From NCBI GenBank assembly GCA_900548705.1, contig URLF01000069.1, positions 1 to 13,380 on the forward strand: 13,380 bases of DNA, written 5' to 3'. The position numbers and the translations under genes were made by a program. Positions 1 through 7,053 of the stretch are shown here, in pieces (position 1 is the stretch's first letter; each line of letters opens with the position of its first letter). Under the pieces are notes generated by a model. The model was given only the letters and a program-made list of their open reading frames with translations. It was not told the DNA's origin and made no database searches. The DNA is from an uncultured Porphyromonadaceae bacterium. Lineage in GTDB: Bacteria > Bacteroidota > Bacteroidia > Bacteroidales > Muribaculaceae.

Positions 1-440
1 CCGCAGCCGAGGATGGCGGTAAGCCCCGCCTTCTCGAACTTCTCGCGGTATGCCCATTGCCAGGAGTACTCGAAGTGGGCCACGTCGCGCGGCTCGTAGT
101 TGGCCGTGTCGAGATAGCTGACCCCGCATTCCAGGCAGGCATCCATTATCGTCAGGTCCTGGTAGGGGAGGGCCAGGTTCATCACCAGGTCGGGGTTATG
201 ACGGCGCAGCAGGGCGCAAAGCTCCTCCACCGAGTCGGCGTCGACACGGTCGGTCTCGATCACCGGGGCCTTGCGGCCATGCTTGGCGGCCTCGCGGAGG
301 ATGGCCTCCTTCACCGCGTCGCATTTCTCGCGGCGGCGCGAGGCGAGGACTATCTCGGTGAACACCTCGGGGTTCTGGGCGCACTTGTGGGCGGCCACTG
401 TGCCGACACCTCCGACGCCAATGATAATAACTTTTGCCAT
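1..440 (-). CDS. Saccharopine dehydrogenase-like / carboxynorspermidine synthase, N-terminal part
   Basis: Partial gene: it starts at the ATG ending at 440 and leaves the window after 146 complete codons, so the C-terminal part is missing. The protein opens with MAKVIIIGVGGVGTVAA, a beta strand and GxGGxG loop typical of a Rossmann NAD(P)-binding fold. This is followed by a basic stretch ASRRREKC (about residues 34-40) at the end of the second strand, where NADP is often selected, and later by NPDLVMNLALPYQDL and GVSYLDTANYEP. This order is characteristic of saccharopine dehydrogenase-family proteins. In Bacteroidales these are usually carboxynorspermidine synthases, which reductively couple aspartate semialdehyde to a diamine in the alternative spermidine pathway; true lysine metabolism is less likely. 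The polyamine role comes from family knowledge, not from this fragment. A -7 box at 530-537 gives it its own promoter. Confidence 0.8.
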   Translation of the reverse strand, partial: MAKVIIIGVGGVGTVAAHKCAQNPEVFTEIVLASRRREKCDAVKEAILREAAKHGRKAPVIETDRVDADSVEELCALLRRHNPDLVMNLALPYQDLTIMDACLECGVSYLDTANYEPRDVAHFEYSWQWAYREKFEKAGLTAILGC

Positions 441-529
441 TTTCAATTATCGGGTTGGGAATGATTCTTTACTCAGTAAGTAACAGCCACGCGGCTCATA
501 ATGCCCGCGTAACCGCTGCCTTAGAAACG

Positions 530-537
530 CAAAATTA
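530..537 (-). promoter_or_regulatory. Bacteroidetes-type -7 box upstream of the saccharopine dehydrogenase-like gene
   Basis: The minus strand reads TAATTTTG, an exact match to the TAnnTTTG -7 consensus of the Bacteroidetes housekeeping sigma factor. Transcription would start near 523, giving a leader of about 83 nt. That leader contains a 6-bp hairpin (ACGCGG at 489-494 with CCGCGT at 505-510). No TTTG is seen at the usual 19-21 nt spacing for the -33 element, so only half of the promoter is supported. Confidence 0.5.
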
Positions 538-591
538 GCAAAAAAAAACAAATTGCCCTCTCTTTTGACAAATCTTATCATGTCGTGAGGG

Positions 592-1260
592 TCAGTCCTT
601 GGTTCCGTAGGCGAGGTCGCCGGCGTCTCCGAGTCCCGGGACGATGTAGGAGTGGGAGTTGATTTCCGGGTCGATGGCCCCGATCCAGATGGTGGTCTTC
701 TCCTCGGGGAAACGGCTGCGGATGAAGTCCACCGCCTGCTGCGAGGCGATGACCGATGCCACATGGATATGTGCGGGATTCCCTTTTGTCAGCAACGCGC
801 GGTAGCTCAGCTCCATTGATGAGCCGGTGGCGAGCATCGGGTCGGCCAGCACCAGTGTCTTCCCCTCGATTGATGGGGAAGCGAGATACTCGATGCAGAC
901 ATCGAAATCGTCATGGTCCTTGTAGGTCTTCTCCTTGTAGCGGCGGTAGGCCGACACGAAGGCGTTCTCCGAATGGTCGAAGAAGTTGAGGAAGCCCTGA
1001 TGGAAGGGGACGCCCGCACGGAAGATGGTGGCCAGCACCAGCGGTGTGGCCAGCTCAAGGCTGGCGGTCTTGGCAAGCGGTGTCTGAATCTCGCGCTCGC
1101 GGTATTCGAGGGTCTTTGATATCTCGTAGGCCATGATCTCGCCGATACGTTCGAGATTGCGGCGGAACCTGAGCATATCTCCCTGGATGTCAATGGCCCT
1201 GAGTTCGGTCATATACTGGCTCACCAGCGAGGGTGTCTCGGCAAAATTTATAACTTTCAT
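592..1260 (-). CDS. upp: Uracil phosphoribosyltransferase
   Basis: Converts uracil and PRPP to UMP and pyrophosphate in cytosolic pyrimidine salvage. The 222-residue product has the PRPP-binding loop LADPMLATGSSM (about 138-149) and the C-terminal uracil-recognition segment VPGLGDAGDLAYGT (about 207-220), both diagnostic of Upp. The RAGVPFHQGFLNFF segment (81-94) matches the family's RAG-x-P region. Length is close to the usual 208-220 residues. The start was set at MKVINF (ATG ending at 1260): the frame stays open further upstream to 1437, but that extension has no family similarity, would run through the upstream promoter and would enter the divergent rel gene. It is divergent from rel, with 128 bp between the two starts. 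Many bacterial Upp enzymes are allosterically activated by GTP (family knowledge), which makes its position next to a GTP-consuming Rel notable. Confidence 0.95.
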   Translation of the reverse strand: MKVINFAETPSLVSQYMTELRAIDIQGDMLRFRRNLERIGEIMAYEISKTLEYREREIQTPLAKTASLELATPLVLATIFRAGVPFHQGFLNFFDHSENAFVSAYRRYKEKTYKDHDDFDVCIEYLASPSIEGKTLVLADPMLATGSSMELSYRALLTKGNPAHIHVASVIASQQAVDFIRSRFPEEKTTIWIGAIDPEINSHSYIVPGLGDAGDLAYGTKD

Positions 1261-1283
1261 GGTGGTTTTTGTGTTTACGAACT

Positions 1284-1291
1284 CAAAGTTA
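1284..1291 (-). promoter_or_regulatory. -7 box for upp
   Basis: The minus strand reads TAACTTTG, matching TAnnTTTG. It lies 24 bp before the upp start codon, giving a predicted leader of about 17 nt. No clear TTTG -33 element is visible at the proper distance. The box lies back-to-back with the rel -7 box only 23 bp away, so the two promoters probably compete for polymerase. Confidence 0.5.
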
Positions 1292-1314
1292 GCGATTTTT
1301 CCGAGGAAATTTAC

Positions 1315-1322
1315 TATTTTTG
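1315..1322 (+). promoter_or_regulatory. -7 box for the rel operon
   Basis: The plus strand reads TATTTTTG, matching TAnnTTTG, 66 bp before the rel ATG; transcription would begin near 1329 with a leader of about 60 nt. A weak TTAG at 1289-1292 lies roughly where a -33 TTTG is expected (22 nt spacing). The AT-rich divergent region 1261-1330 carries both the upp and rel promoters. Confidence 0.5.
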
Positions 1323-1388
1323 TGGAAAATCCTCCAAAAACACCCCGCACGAGTGCGTCTCCGGACGGGTTCACAAATTTCTGAAACC

Positions 1389-3671
1389 ATGTCGCACGAA
1401 AATACCATCCCTCCTGTGCCGGCTCCACAATCGCCACGCAACAGTTTCACCACTCCTGAAGAGGACCGTATGATTGAAGCCGCCTTCCAGGAGGTGCGCG
1501 ACGGCTATCTCGCGTCAAACCACCGCAAGAAGGTCGAAATCATCGAACGCGCCTACCGCTTCGCCAAGGAAGCCCACAGCGGCATCCGGCGCCGTTCGGG
1601 AGAGCCATATATCCTCCATCCCATCGCGGTGGCGAAAATCGCCAGCCAGGAAATCGGCCTCGGCTCGACCTCAATCTGCGCGGCCCTGCTCCATGACGTG
1701 GTGGAGGACACCGACTACACCGTCGAGGACATCGAGCAGAATTTCGGCAAGAAGATAGCCCAGCTCGTGGCGGGCCTGACCAAAATCTCGGGAGGAATAT
1801 TCGGCGACAAGGCATCGGTGCAGGCCGAGAACTTCCGCAAGCTCCTCCTCACCATGAGCGAGGACATACGGGTGGTGCTGATAAAGATGGCCGACCGTCT
1901 CCATAACATGCGCACCCTCGGGTCGATGGCCCCCAACAAGCAATACAAGATCGCCGGGGAGACCCTCTACATCTATGCCCCGCTGGCCCATCGTCTCGGA
2001 CTCTTCCAGATAAAGACCGAGCTTGAGAACCTCAGCTTCAAGTATGAGCATCCCGAGGCTTTCGAGCGTATCTCGCGCCAGATAGCCGAGAGCGAGAAAC
2101 ACCGCACCGACATCTACAACGATTTCGCCGCCCCGATACGCGAGCGTCTCGACGCGATGGGGCTGAAATACAGCGCCAAGGCCAGGGTCAAGTCGGTCTA
2201 TTCCATCTGGAACAAGATGGAGACCAAACATATCCCCTTCGAGGAGGTCTACGACCTCTATGCCGCCCGTATCATCTTCGAATGTGACGACCCCGCCAAG
2301 GAGAAAAGCATATGCTGGCAGATTTACTCGGCCATCACCGACATCTACCGGTTGCACCCCGACCGTACCCGCGACTGGATTTCCAATCCCAAGGCCAACG
2401 GCTACCAGGCTCTCCACCTTACCGTGATGGGCCCCGACGGCAACTGGGTCGAGGTGCAGATACGCTCGCGCCGTATGGATGAGATTGCCGAGAAAGGCTT
2501 CGCCGCCCACTGGAAATACAAGGTCGGCGAGGGTGACGAGGAGTCGGAGCTTAACGCCTGGCTCCATACCATCAAGGATATCCTTGCCGATCCCGAGCCC
2601 AACGCCCTCGACTTCCTTGACACGCTGAAACTCAACCTCTTCTCCTCCGAGATAGTGGTTTTCACCCCCAAGGGTGAGCTGATAACCCTCCCCAATAACG
2701 CCACTGTCCTCGATGTGGCTTTCCATCTCCATTCCCAGATCGGTTGCCACTGTATCGCCGGGAAGGTCAACCACAAGCTCGTCCCGCTCAGCCAGCGGCT
2801 CAACTCCGGCGACCAGGTGGAGGTGCTGACCTCCCAGTCACAGCAGCCAAAGCCCGAATGGGTGGACTTCCTCGCCACAGCCAAGGGGAAGACACGCCTG
2901 CGCCAGGCGTTGCGCCGCCTCCAGCAGCCCGCCGTCGCCAAAGGGCGCCTGATATTCGAGCAGTTCCTCCATGACAACTCCATCAAGGATGACAACGTGG
3001 CCATCACCAAGGTCATGGGGCTTTACAAGGCGCAGACCCGCGAGGAGTTCTACTACCTCCTCGGCAACGAGGAAATCGCCCTGAACGAATATGTGGTCAA
3101 GACCCTCCGCAAGGAAAGCTCCAAGACCAAACGTCTCCTGCTCAAACTCATCGGTATGGGTGACAAGGAGGAGCCGAAGGAGACCCCCTCCACCTCACAG
3201 AAACCGAAAATCAACACCAAGGAGACCTATATCCTGCGCTACGACGAGAGCGGAGCCACCAACTTCCGTTTCGCCGACTGCTGCAGCCCTATCCCAGGTG
3301 ATGATGTGCTGGGTTATATCGACGATGACGGGGAGGTGGTGGTCCACAACCTCGACTGCCCCCGCGCGTCGGTGCTGAAAGCATCCTACGGGCCGCGCAT
3401 CGTGGCCGCCCGCTGGGAGGTGAACGGTGGCCGCTTCCTGGCCCACATACATATCGAGGGTATCGACCGCCAGGGCATCCTCCACGAACTCATATCCCTG
3501 ATTTCAACCCACCTCTCGCTCAATATCAGGGCGCTCGACATCAGGGCCGAGAAAGAGGTGTTCACCTGTGACCTGTCGCTGCTTGTGTCGGATGTCGAAG
3601 GGGTCAACGACCTCTGCGCGAAAGTAAGGAAGATACCCGGCATCCAGAAGGCCACCCGAATAAATGTGTAA
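1389..3671 (+). CDS. rel: Bifunctional (p)ppGpp synthetase/hydrolase Rel
   Basis: Makes and degrades the stringent-response alarmone (p)ppGpp from ATP and GTP/GDP; acts in the cytosol, on ribosomes during amino-acid starvation. The 760-residue product has the full long-RSH layout. The HD hydrolase domain has LLHDVVEDT (about 100-108) and IKMADRLHNMRTL (165-177), the metal-binding motifs, intact. The synthetase domain (about 265-380) has NPKANGYQALHLTV and VEVQIRS with the catalytic Glu at 355. A TGS domain (about 422-481) carries VFTPKGELITLP. The zinc-finger-like region has ADCCSPIPGDD (629-639) and NLDCP, and a C-terminal ACT domain spans about 683-757. Intact hydrolase motifs argue for a two-way enzyme rather than a RelA-type synthetase. 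The RxKD substrate motif reads RTRD (326-329). The start at 1389 was chosen because the upstream in-frame extension to 1320 would include the promoter. It heads a cluster with mtnN 9 bp downstream. Confidence 0.96.
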   Translation: MSHENTIPPVPAPQSPRNSFTTPEEDRMIEAAFQEVRDGYLASNHRKKVEIIERAYRFAKEAHSGIRRRSGEPYILHPIAVAKIASQEIGLGSTSICAALLHDVVEDTDYTVEDIEQNFGKKIAQLVAGLTKISGGIFGDKASVQAENFRKLLLTMSEDIRVVLIKMADRLHNMRTLGSMAPNKQYKIAGETLYIYAPLAHRLGLFQIKTELENLSFKYEHPEAFERISRQIAESEKHRTDIYNDFAAPIRERLDAMGLKYSAKARVKSVYSIWNKMETKHIPFEEVYDLYAARIIFECDDPAKEKSICWQIYSAITDIYRLHPDRTRDWISNPKANGYQALHLTVMGPDGNWVEVQIRSRRMDEIAEKGFAAHWKYKVGEGDEESELNAWLHTIKDILADPEPNALDFLDTLKLNLFSSEIVVFTPKGELITLPNNATVLDVAFHLHSQIGCHCIAGKVNHKLVPLSQRLNSGDQVEVLTSQSQQPKPEWVDFLATAKGKTRLRQALRRLQQPAVAKGRLIFEQFLHDNSIKDDNVAITKVMGLYKAQTREEFYYLLGNEEIALNEYVVKTLRKESSKTKRLLLKLIGMGDKEEPKETPSTSQKPKINTKETYILRYDESGATNFRFADCCSPIPGDDVLGYIDDDGEVVVHNLDCPRASVLKASYGPRIVAARWEVNGGRFLAHIHIEGIDRQGILHELISLISTHLSLNIRALDIRAEKEVFTCDLSLLVSDVEGVNDLCAKVRKIPGIQKATRINV

Positions 3672-3680
3672 TTCTTGTTT

Positions 3681-4358
3681 ATGAAGACCGGAATAATCGT
3701 AGCCATGGAGAGTGAGCTTCAAATGCTCCTCCCGCTCGTAGAAGATATGAAGGAAACCACCGTCAACGGCTATCTGATACGCCGGGGACGGATGGGTGAC
3801 AATGAAGTCGCCATAATGCAGACCGGCATCGGCAAGGTCAATGCCGCTGTCGGCGCGATTTCCCTGATTGACAGTTTCGGGCCTGACCTGGTGGTAAACA
3901 CCGGCATCGCCGGGGGAACGGGGCAGGGAGCCGACATCCTTGATGTCGTGATTGCCGACCGTATCGGCTATCATGATGTCTACTGCGGCCCCGGAAACGC
4001 CCGCGGACAGGTGCAGGGATTGCCCGAACTTTTCCCCTGCCTTGGCGACAAGCTTGTCAACCTCGGGGCTGTCAGCGGCAATCCCGCCGTCAAGCGTGGC
4101 CTGATTGCCTCGGGCGACCTCTTCGTTTCCACCCCCGAGGAACTGAAAGCCGTACTGGCGGTGCAGCCCGAGGCCATCGCTGTCGATATGGAGTCGGGAG
4201 CCATCGCCCAGGTGTGCTGCCTTCGTGATGTCCCCTTCCTGGCCATCCGTGTGGTCTCAGACACCCCCGGAGTGGAGAACCACCACGCGCAATACAGCGA
4301 GTTCTTCACCATCGCTCCCCGTTCAACCTTTGAAGTAGTCAAGGCGTTACTCTCTTGA
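3681..4358 (+). CDS. mtnN: 5'-methylthioadenosine/S-adenosylhomocysteine nucleosidase
   Basis: Hydrolyses MTA and SAH to adenine plus the thioribose or ribosyl-homocysteine product, clearing by-products of polyamine synthesis and methylation and feeding methionine salvage. The 225-residue product begins KTGIIVAMESEL, with the family AME acid motif near residues 8-10 and further acids at 10 and 12. It has QTGIGKVNAA (47-56), VVNTGIAGG (71-79) for ribose/phosphate-pocket binding, VDMESGAIAQVC (168-179) with the ribose-binding Met-Glu, and VVSDTPGVEN (191-200) with the catalytic Asp at 194. Length matches the usual 225-235. The ATG at 3681 was preferred over an in-frame TTG two codons upstream, since it gives the canonical N terminus. 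It is 9 bp after rel and probably on the same transcript. The spermidine-type enzyme encoded at 1-440 belongs to metabolism that can generate MTA-type waste, but linkage to it here is only inference. Confidence 0.93.
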   Translation: MKTGIIVAMESELQMLLPLVEDMKETTVNGYLIRRGRMGDNEVAIMQTGIGKVNAAVGAISLIDSFGPDLVVNTGIAGGTGQGADILDVVIADRIGYHDVYCGPGNARGQVQGLPELFPCLGDKLVNLGAVSGNPAVKRGLIASGDLFVSTPEELKAVLAVQPEAIAVDMESGAIAQVCCLRDVPFLAIRVVSDTPGVENHHAQYSEFFTIAPRSTFEVVKALLS

Positions 4359-4387
4359 AGAAAGAGTAACCCGAAACCTTCTCAGCG

Positions 4388-5050
4388 ATGTATAAAGACC
4401 TCCAGGCCATACGCGGTAAATACTATATCCACCGGCTCATCGACGAAGGAGAACACGAGCATCAGGACTTCAAGTTCAAGATTTCCGACGCGCGTAAAAT
4501 CGCCCATTCCATATCAGCCTTCGCCAACAATGACGGAGGACGGCTGCTTGTGGGGGTGAAAGACAACGGCGTGGTCGCCGGAATCCGTTCCGAAGAGGAC
4601 CTGCATGTCATCGAGGCCGCAGCGACGGTCTTCTGCCGTCCGGCGGTTGAGGTCGAGATGCAGGCGTTTCTTTGTGAGGAGGGGGCGGTTGTCCTCCGCG
4701 CCTCCATCCCCAAGGCGGTGCGTCGTCCTGTGGAATGCAAGGAGGCTGATGGCCGCTGGCGCGCCTATTTCCGTGTCGCCGACGAGAACATCGTGGCCCA
4801 CCCCCTGATGGTCAGGTCGTGGAAGCTAATGGCCGAGAATTCCGGCGGAGGAGGCATCTCCTACTCCGCCTCCGAGGGAAGCCTGCTGTCGGCACTTGAA
4901 AGCCGTGGACTCGCCTCCGTGGAGCAGCTGATGGTTGACACCCACCTCTCCCGCGCCGCCGCCGAGGATATAATTGTCCGTATGGCTTCGATGGGTATCA
5001 TCGGCTTTGAATACCGTCATCCCTCTTTCCTCCTTACAATAAACAACTGA
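4388..5050 (+). CDS. AlbA_2 (Schlafen-type) domain protein, putative nucleic-acid binding
   Basis: A 220-residue cytosolic protein with no signal peptide or membrane segment. Residues about 15-145 match the AlbA_2 (divergent AAA_4/Schlafen-associated) domain. The features are the EHEHQDFKFKI segment with the family's E-x-x-x-x-E/D-F-K pattern, the SISAFANNDGGRLLVGVKDNG signature (in which the N-x-x-GG-x-L/I-x-x-G-V core is diagnostic), and then YFRVADENIVA. Residues about 160-220 look like a small winged-helix: SLLSALESRGLASVEQL, LSRAAAEDIIVRMASMGII and a short final beta strand. Such proteins are common in Bacteroidetes and are often labelled ATP-binding or helix-turn-helix proteins, but the biochemical role is not established. 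It sits 29 bp after mtnN and six bases before the uvrC start, so it is translated with a stress and repair cluster. A role in sensing or binding nucleic acid is inferred from fold and neighbours. Confidence 0.75.
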   Translation: MYKDLQAIRGKYYIHRLIDEGEHEHQDFKFKISDARKIAHSISAFANNDGGRLLVGVKDNGVVAGIRSEEDLHVIEAAATVFCRPAVEVEMQAFLCEEGAVVLRASIPKAVRRPVECKEADGRWRAYFRVADENIVAHPLMVRSWKLMAENSGGGGISYSASEGSLLSALESRGLASVEQLMVDTHLSRAAAEDIIVRMASMGIIGFEYRHPSFLLTINN

Positions 5051-5056
5051 TCTGAT

Positions 5057-6910
5057 TTGGGCAAGCATAGCAAAGACAAGTCGCCGGAACTGCGCGAGAA
5101 AATCTCGCTGCTCCCGGAAACCCCCGGTGTCTACATGTATTACGACTCCGAGGGCACCGTCATATATGTGGGGAAGGCAAAGAACCTCAAACGCCGCGTG
5201 TCGAGTTACTTCAACCGCACACACGATGTCTTGCGCACCAACCTCCTTGTCAGGGCGATAGCCGACATGAGCTATATCGTCGTCCCCACCGAGGCCGACG
5301 CGCTCAACCTCGAGAACTCCATGATCAAGGAGTACAAGCCCCGCTACAATGTGCTGCTCAAGGATGACAAGTCATATCCATGGATATGTGTGACAAAGGA
5401 GATGTATCCCCGGGTATTCATGACCCGTCAGCGTCTGCGCGACGGCTCCAAATATTTCGGGCCATACACCGACGCTGGAGCCGCCCGGGTGGTTCTGTCG
5501 CTTATCCATGAGCTTCACCCGATACGCGGATGCCGCATCCCCATCACCCCTACCACCCTCGCGCGGGGGAAAGGCCGTCTCTGTCTCGAATACCATCTGC
5601 AGCGTTGTTCGGGATGCTGCGTGGGGAAGATTTCCGAGGAGGAATATGGGGAATACATCAACAATGTCAGGCAGATTCTCCGGGGGGAGACCGGGGAGCT
5701 GCTGGCCCATCTGCGCGCCGAGATGGAACGTCTTGCCTCCGAACTGCGTTTTGAGGAGGCCCAGGAACTAAAGGAGCAGTACCAGAAGGTCGAGCGTTAC
5801 CAGGCGAAGAGCGTCATCGTCAATCCCTCGCTCGACAGCGTGGATGTCTTCGGTATCGACGATGACGGTTCAAACGATGTCTACATCAATTACATGCATG
5901 TGCGTCGCGGGGCGGTGGCCCGTTCGCTGACCCTGCAATACAAACGGCGCCTTGATGAGACGCGTCCCCAGTTGCTCACCTACGCCATGCAGGAGATACG
6001 CGAACGGTTCGGGGTGAGCTTCGATGAGGTGATTGTGGCCGAGGCTCCCGATATGGAATTCCCCTCGATGACCGTCACCATCCCCCAGCGTGGCGACAAA
6101 TTCAAACTGCTCGACGTGTCGGTGCGCAATGCCCGTCAGCAACGTCTCGACGCGCTCAAGCATCTTGAGAAGACCGACCCCGAGAAACGCACCCTCAAGA
6201 CCCTCGAACGTATCAAGGCTGACTTCCGTCTCACCGAACTGCCGCGCCATATCGAGTGTTTTGACAACTCCAACATCCAGGGCACCAACCCGGTGGCTTC
6301 CTGTGTGGTGTTCCGCAACGCCAAACCCTCCAAGAAGGATTACCGCCACTTCAACATCAAGACCGTCGAAGGGCCCGACGACTTCGCGTCGATGAAGGAG
6401 GTGCTGACCCGCCGTTACACCCGCCTGATGGCCGAAGCACCCGACGACCTGCCACAGCTTATCGTGGTCGATGGCGGTAAGGGGCAGCTCTCCTCGGCTG
6501 TCGAGGCTCTTGATGAAATCGGCTTGCGCGGCAAGATAGCCTTGGTGGGCATCGCCAAACGTCTGGAGGAAATCTATTTCCCCGGCGACTCGGTGCCACT
6601 CTACATCGACAAGAATTCCGAATCGCTGAAGGTTGTCCAGCATCTGCGCGATGAGGCTCACCGTTTCGGCATCACCCATCACCGCAACCGCCGCTCCAAG
6701 ACCCAGATTGTCAGTGAATTGTCAACCATCCCGGGGGTTGGTCCGGCCACTGAGCAGACCCTCCTGAGCCATTTCAAGAGTGTGCACCGCATATCCGAGG
6801 CTACTCTCGACTCCCTCGCTGCCGTCGTGGGTCCCGCCAAGGCGCGTGTGATACGCGCCCATTTCGCCGGGCCGGGCGCTCCCTCCGCTCCTTCCGCTCC
6901 TTCCGAATAA
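5057..6910 (+). CDS. uvrC: UvrABC excinuclease subunit C
   Basis: Dual-incision nuclease of nucleotide excision repair; it cuts 3' and then 5' of a lesion held by UvrB. The 617-residue product has the N-terminal GIY-YIG nuclease (about 20-100) with TPGVYMYYDSEGTVIYVGKA and KNLKRRVSSYF. It then has a cysteine cluster (CR at 159, CLEYHLQRCSGCC at 176-188), a UVR helical hairpin that contacts UvrB (about 225-250, RFEEAQELKEQYQKV), an RNase H-like endonuclease domain with CFDNSNIQGT (401-410), VDGGKGQLSS (471-480) and DEAHRFGITHHRNRRSK (532-548), and C-terminal helix-hairpin-helix motifs (STIPGVGPATEQ). All expected catalytic regions are present. The start is TTG at 5057: no ATG lies in frame before the conserved N terminus, and the upstream gene's stop (5048-5050) is in the same frame. 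The last residues are a low-complexity Ala-Pro-Ser repeat. Confidence 0.95.
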   Translation: MGKHSKDKSPELREKISLLPETPGVYMYYDSEGTVIYVGKAKNLKRRVSSYFNRTHDVLRTNLLVRAIADMSYIVVPTEADALNLENSMIKEYKPRYNVLLKDDKSYPWICVTKEMYPRVFMTRQRLRDGSKYFGPYTDAGAARVVLSLIHELHPIRGCRIPITPTTLARGKGRLCLEYHLQRCSGCCVGKISEEEYGEYINNVRQILRGETGELLAHLRAEMERLASELRFEEAQELKEQYQKVERYQAKSVIVNPSLDSVDVFGIDDDGSNDVYINYMHVRRGAVARSLTLQYKRRLDETRPQLLTYAMQEIRERFGVSFDEVIVAEAPDMEFPSMTVTIPQRGDKFKLLDVSVRNARQQRLDALKHLEKTDPEKRTLKTLERIKADFRLTELPRHIECFDNSNIQGTNPVASCVVFRNAKPSKKDYRHFNIKTVEGPDDFASMKEVLTRRYTRLMAEAPDDLPQLIVVDGGKGQLSSAVEALDEIGLRGKIALVGIAKRLEEIYFPGDSVPLYIDKNSESLKVVQHLRDEAHRFGITHHRNRRSKTQIVSELSTIPGVGPATEQTLLSHFKSVHRISEATLDSLAAVVGPAKARVIRAHFAGPGAPSAPSAPSE

Positions 6911-6988
6911 ACTCCGGCGGTCAGTTCCCTTTAACGGGATTTAGCAATACAGTGAGCAATAAGGGGAAAGTTATTCCGTTAATAATTA

Positions 6989-7017
6989 GCGGAAAGCCGA
7001 TAACCACGGGCGGAAAG
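6989..7017 (+). repeat. Direct repeat GCGGAAAG, 21-bp period, upstream of the lipoprotein gene
   Basis: GCGGAAAG occurs at 6989-6996 and again at 7010-7017, exactly 21 bp apart, which is two helical turns. A related GGGGAAAG lies at 6963-6970. The repeats sit 37-65 bp before the lipoprotein ATG, in a 143-bp non-coding gap where no TAnnTTTG box is visible. Phasing of this kind would suit an activator binding one face of the DNA, but with two short exact copies this is only suggestive. Confidence 0.25.
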
Positions 7018-7053
7018 TCCGGCGGCATGCCGTCAGCCAACACAGATTTCCCT

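Noticed and set aside
1261..1437. N-terminal extension of upp by 59 codons
   Set aside because: It would translate through the divergent promoter region and into the start of rel; Upp family length and N terminus fit the start at 1260.
1671..2774. Long minus-strand open frame (367 codons) inside rel
   Set aside because: It lies entirely antisense to the conserved Rel domains and is a by-product of GC-rich codon use; it has no domain-like pattern.
5870..6682. Minus-strand open frame (270 codons) inside uvrC
   Set aside because: Antisense to the RNase H-like domain of UvrC, whose motifs are intact on the plus strand; no family resemblance.
6952..7053. GTG start adding 34 residues before the lipoprotein signal
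   Set aside because: It would bury the signal peptide and lipobox; the ATG at 7054 gives a normal lipoprotein N terminus.
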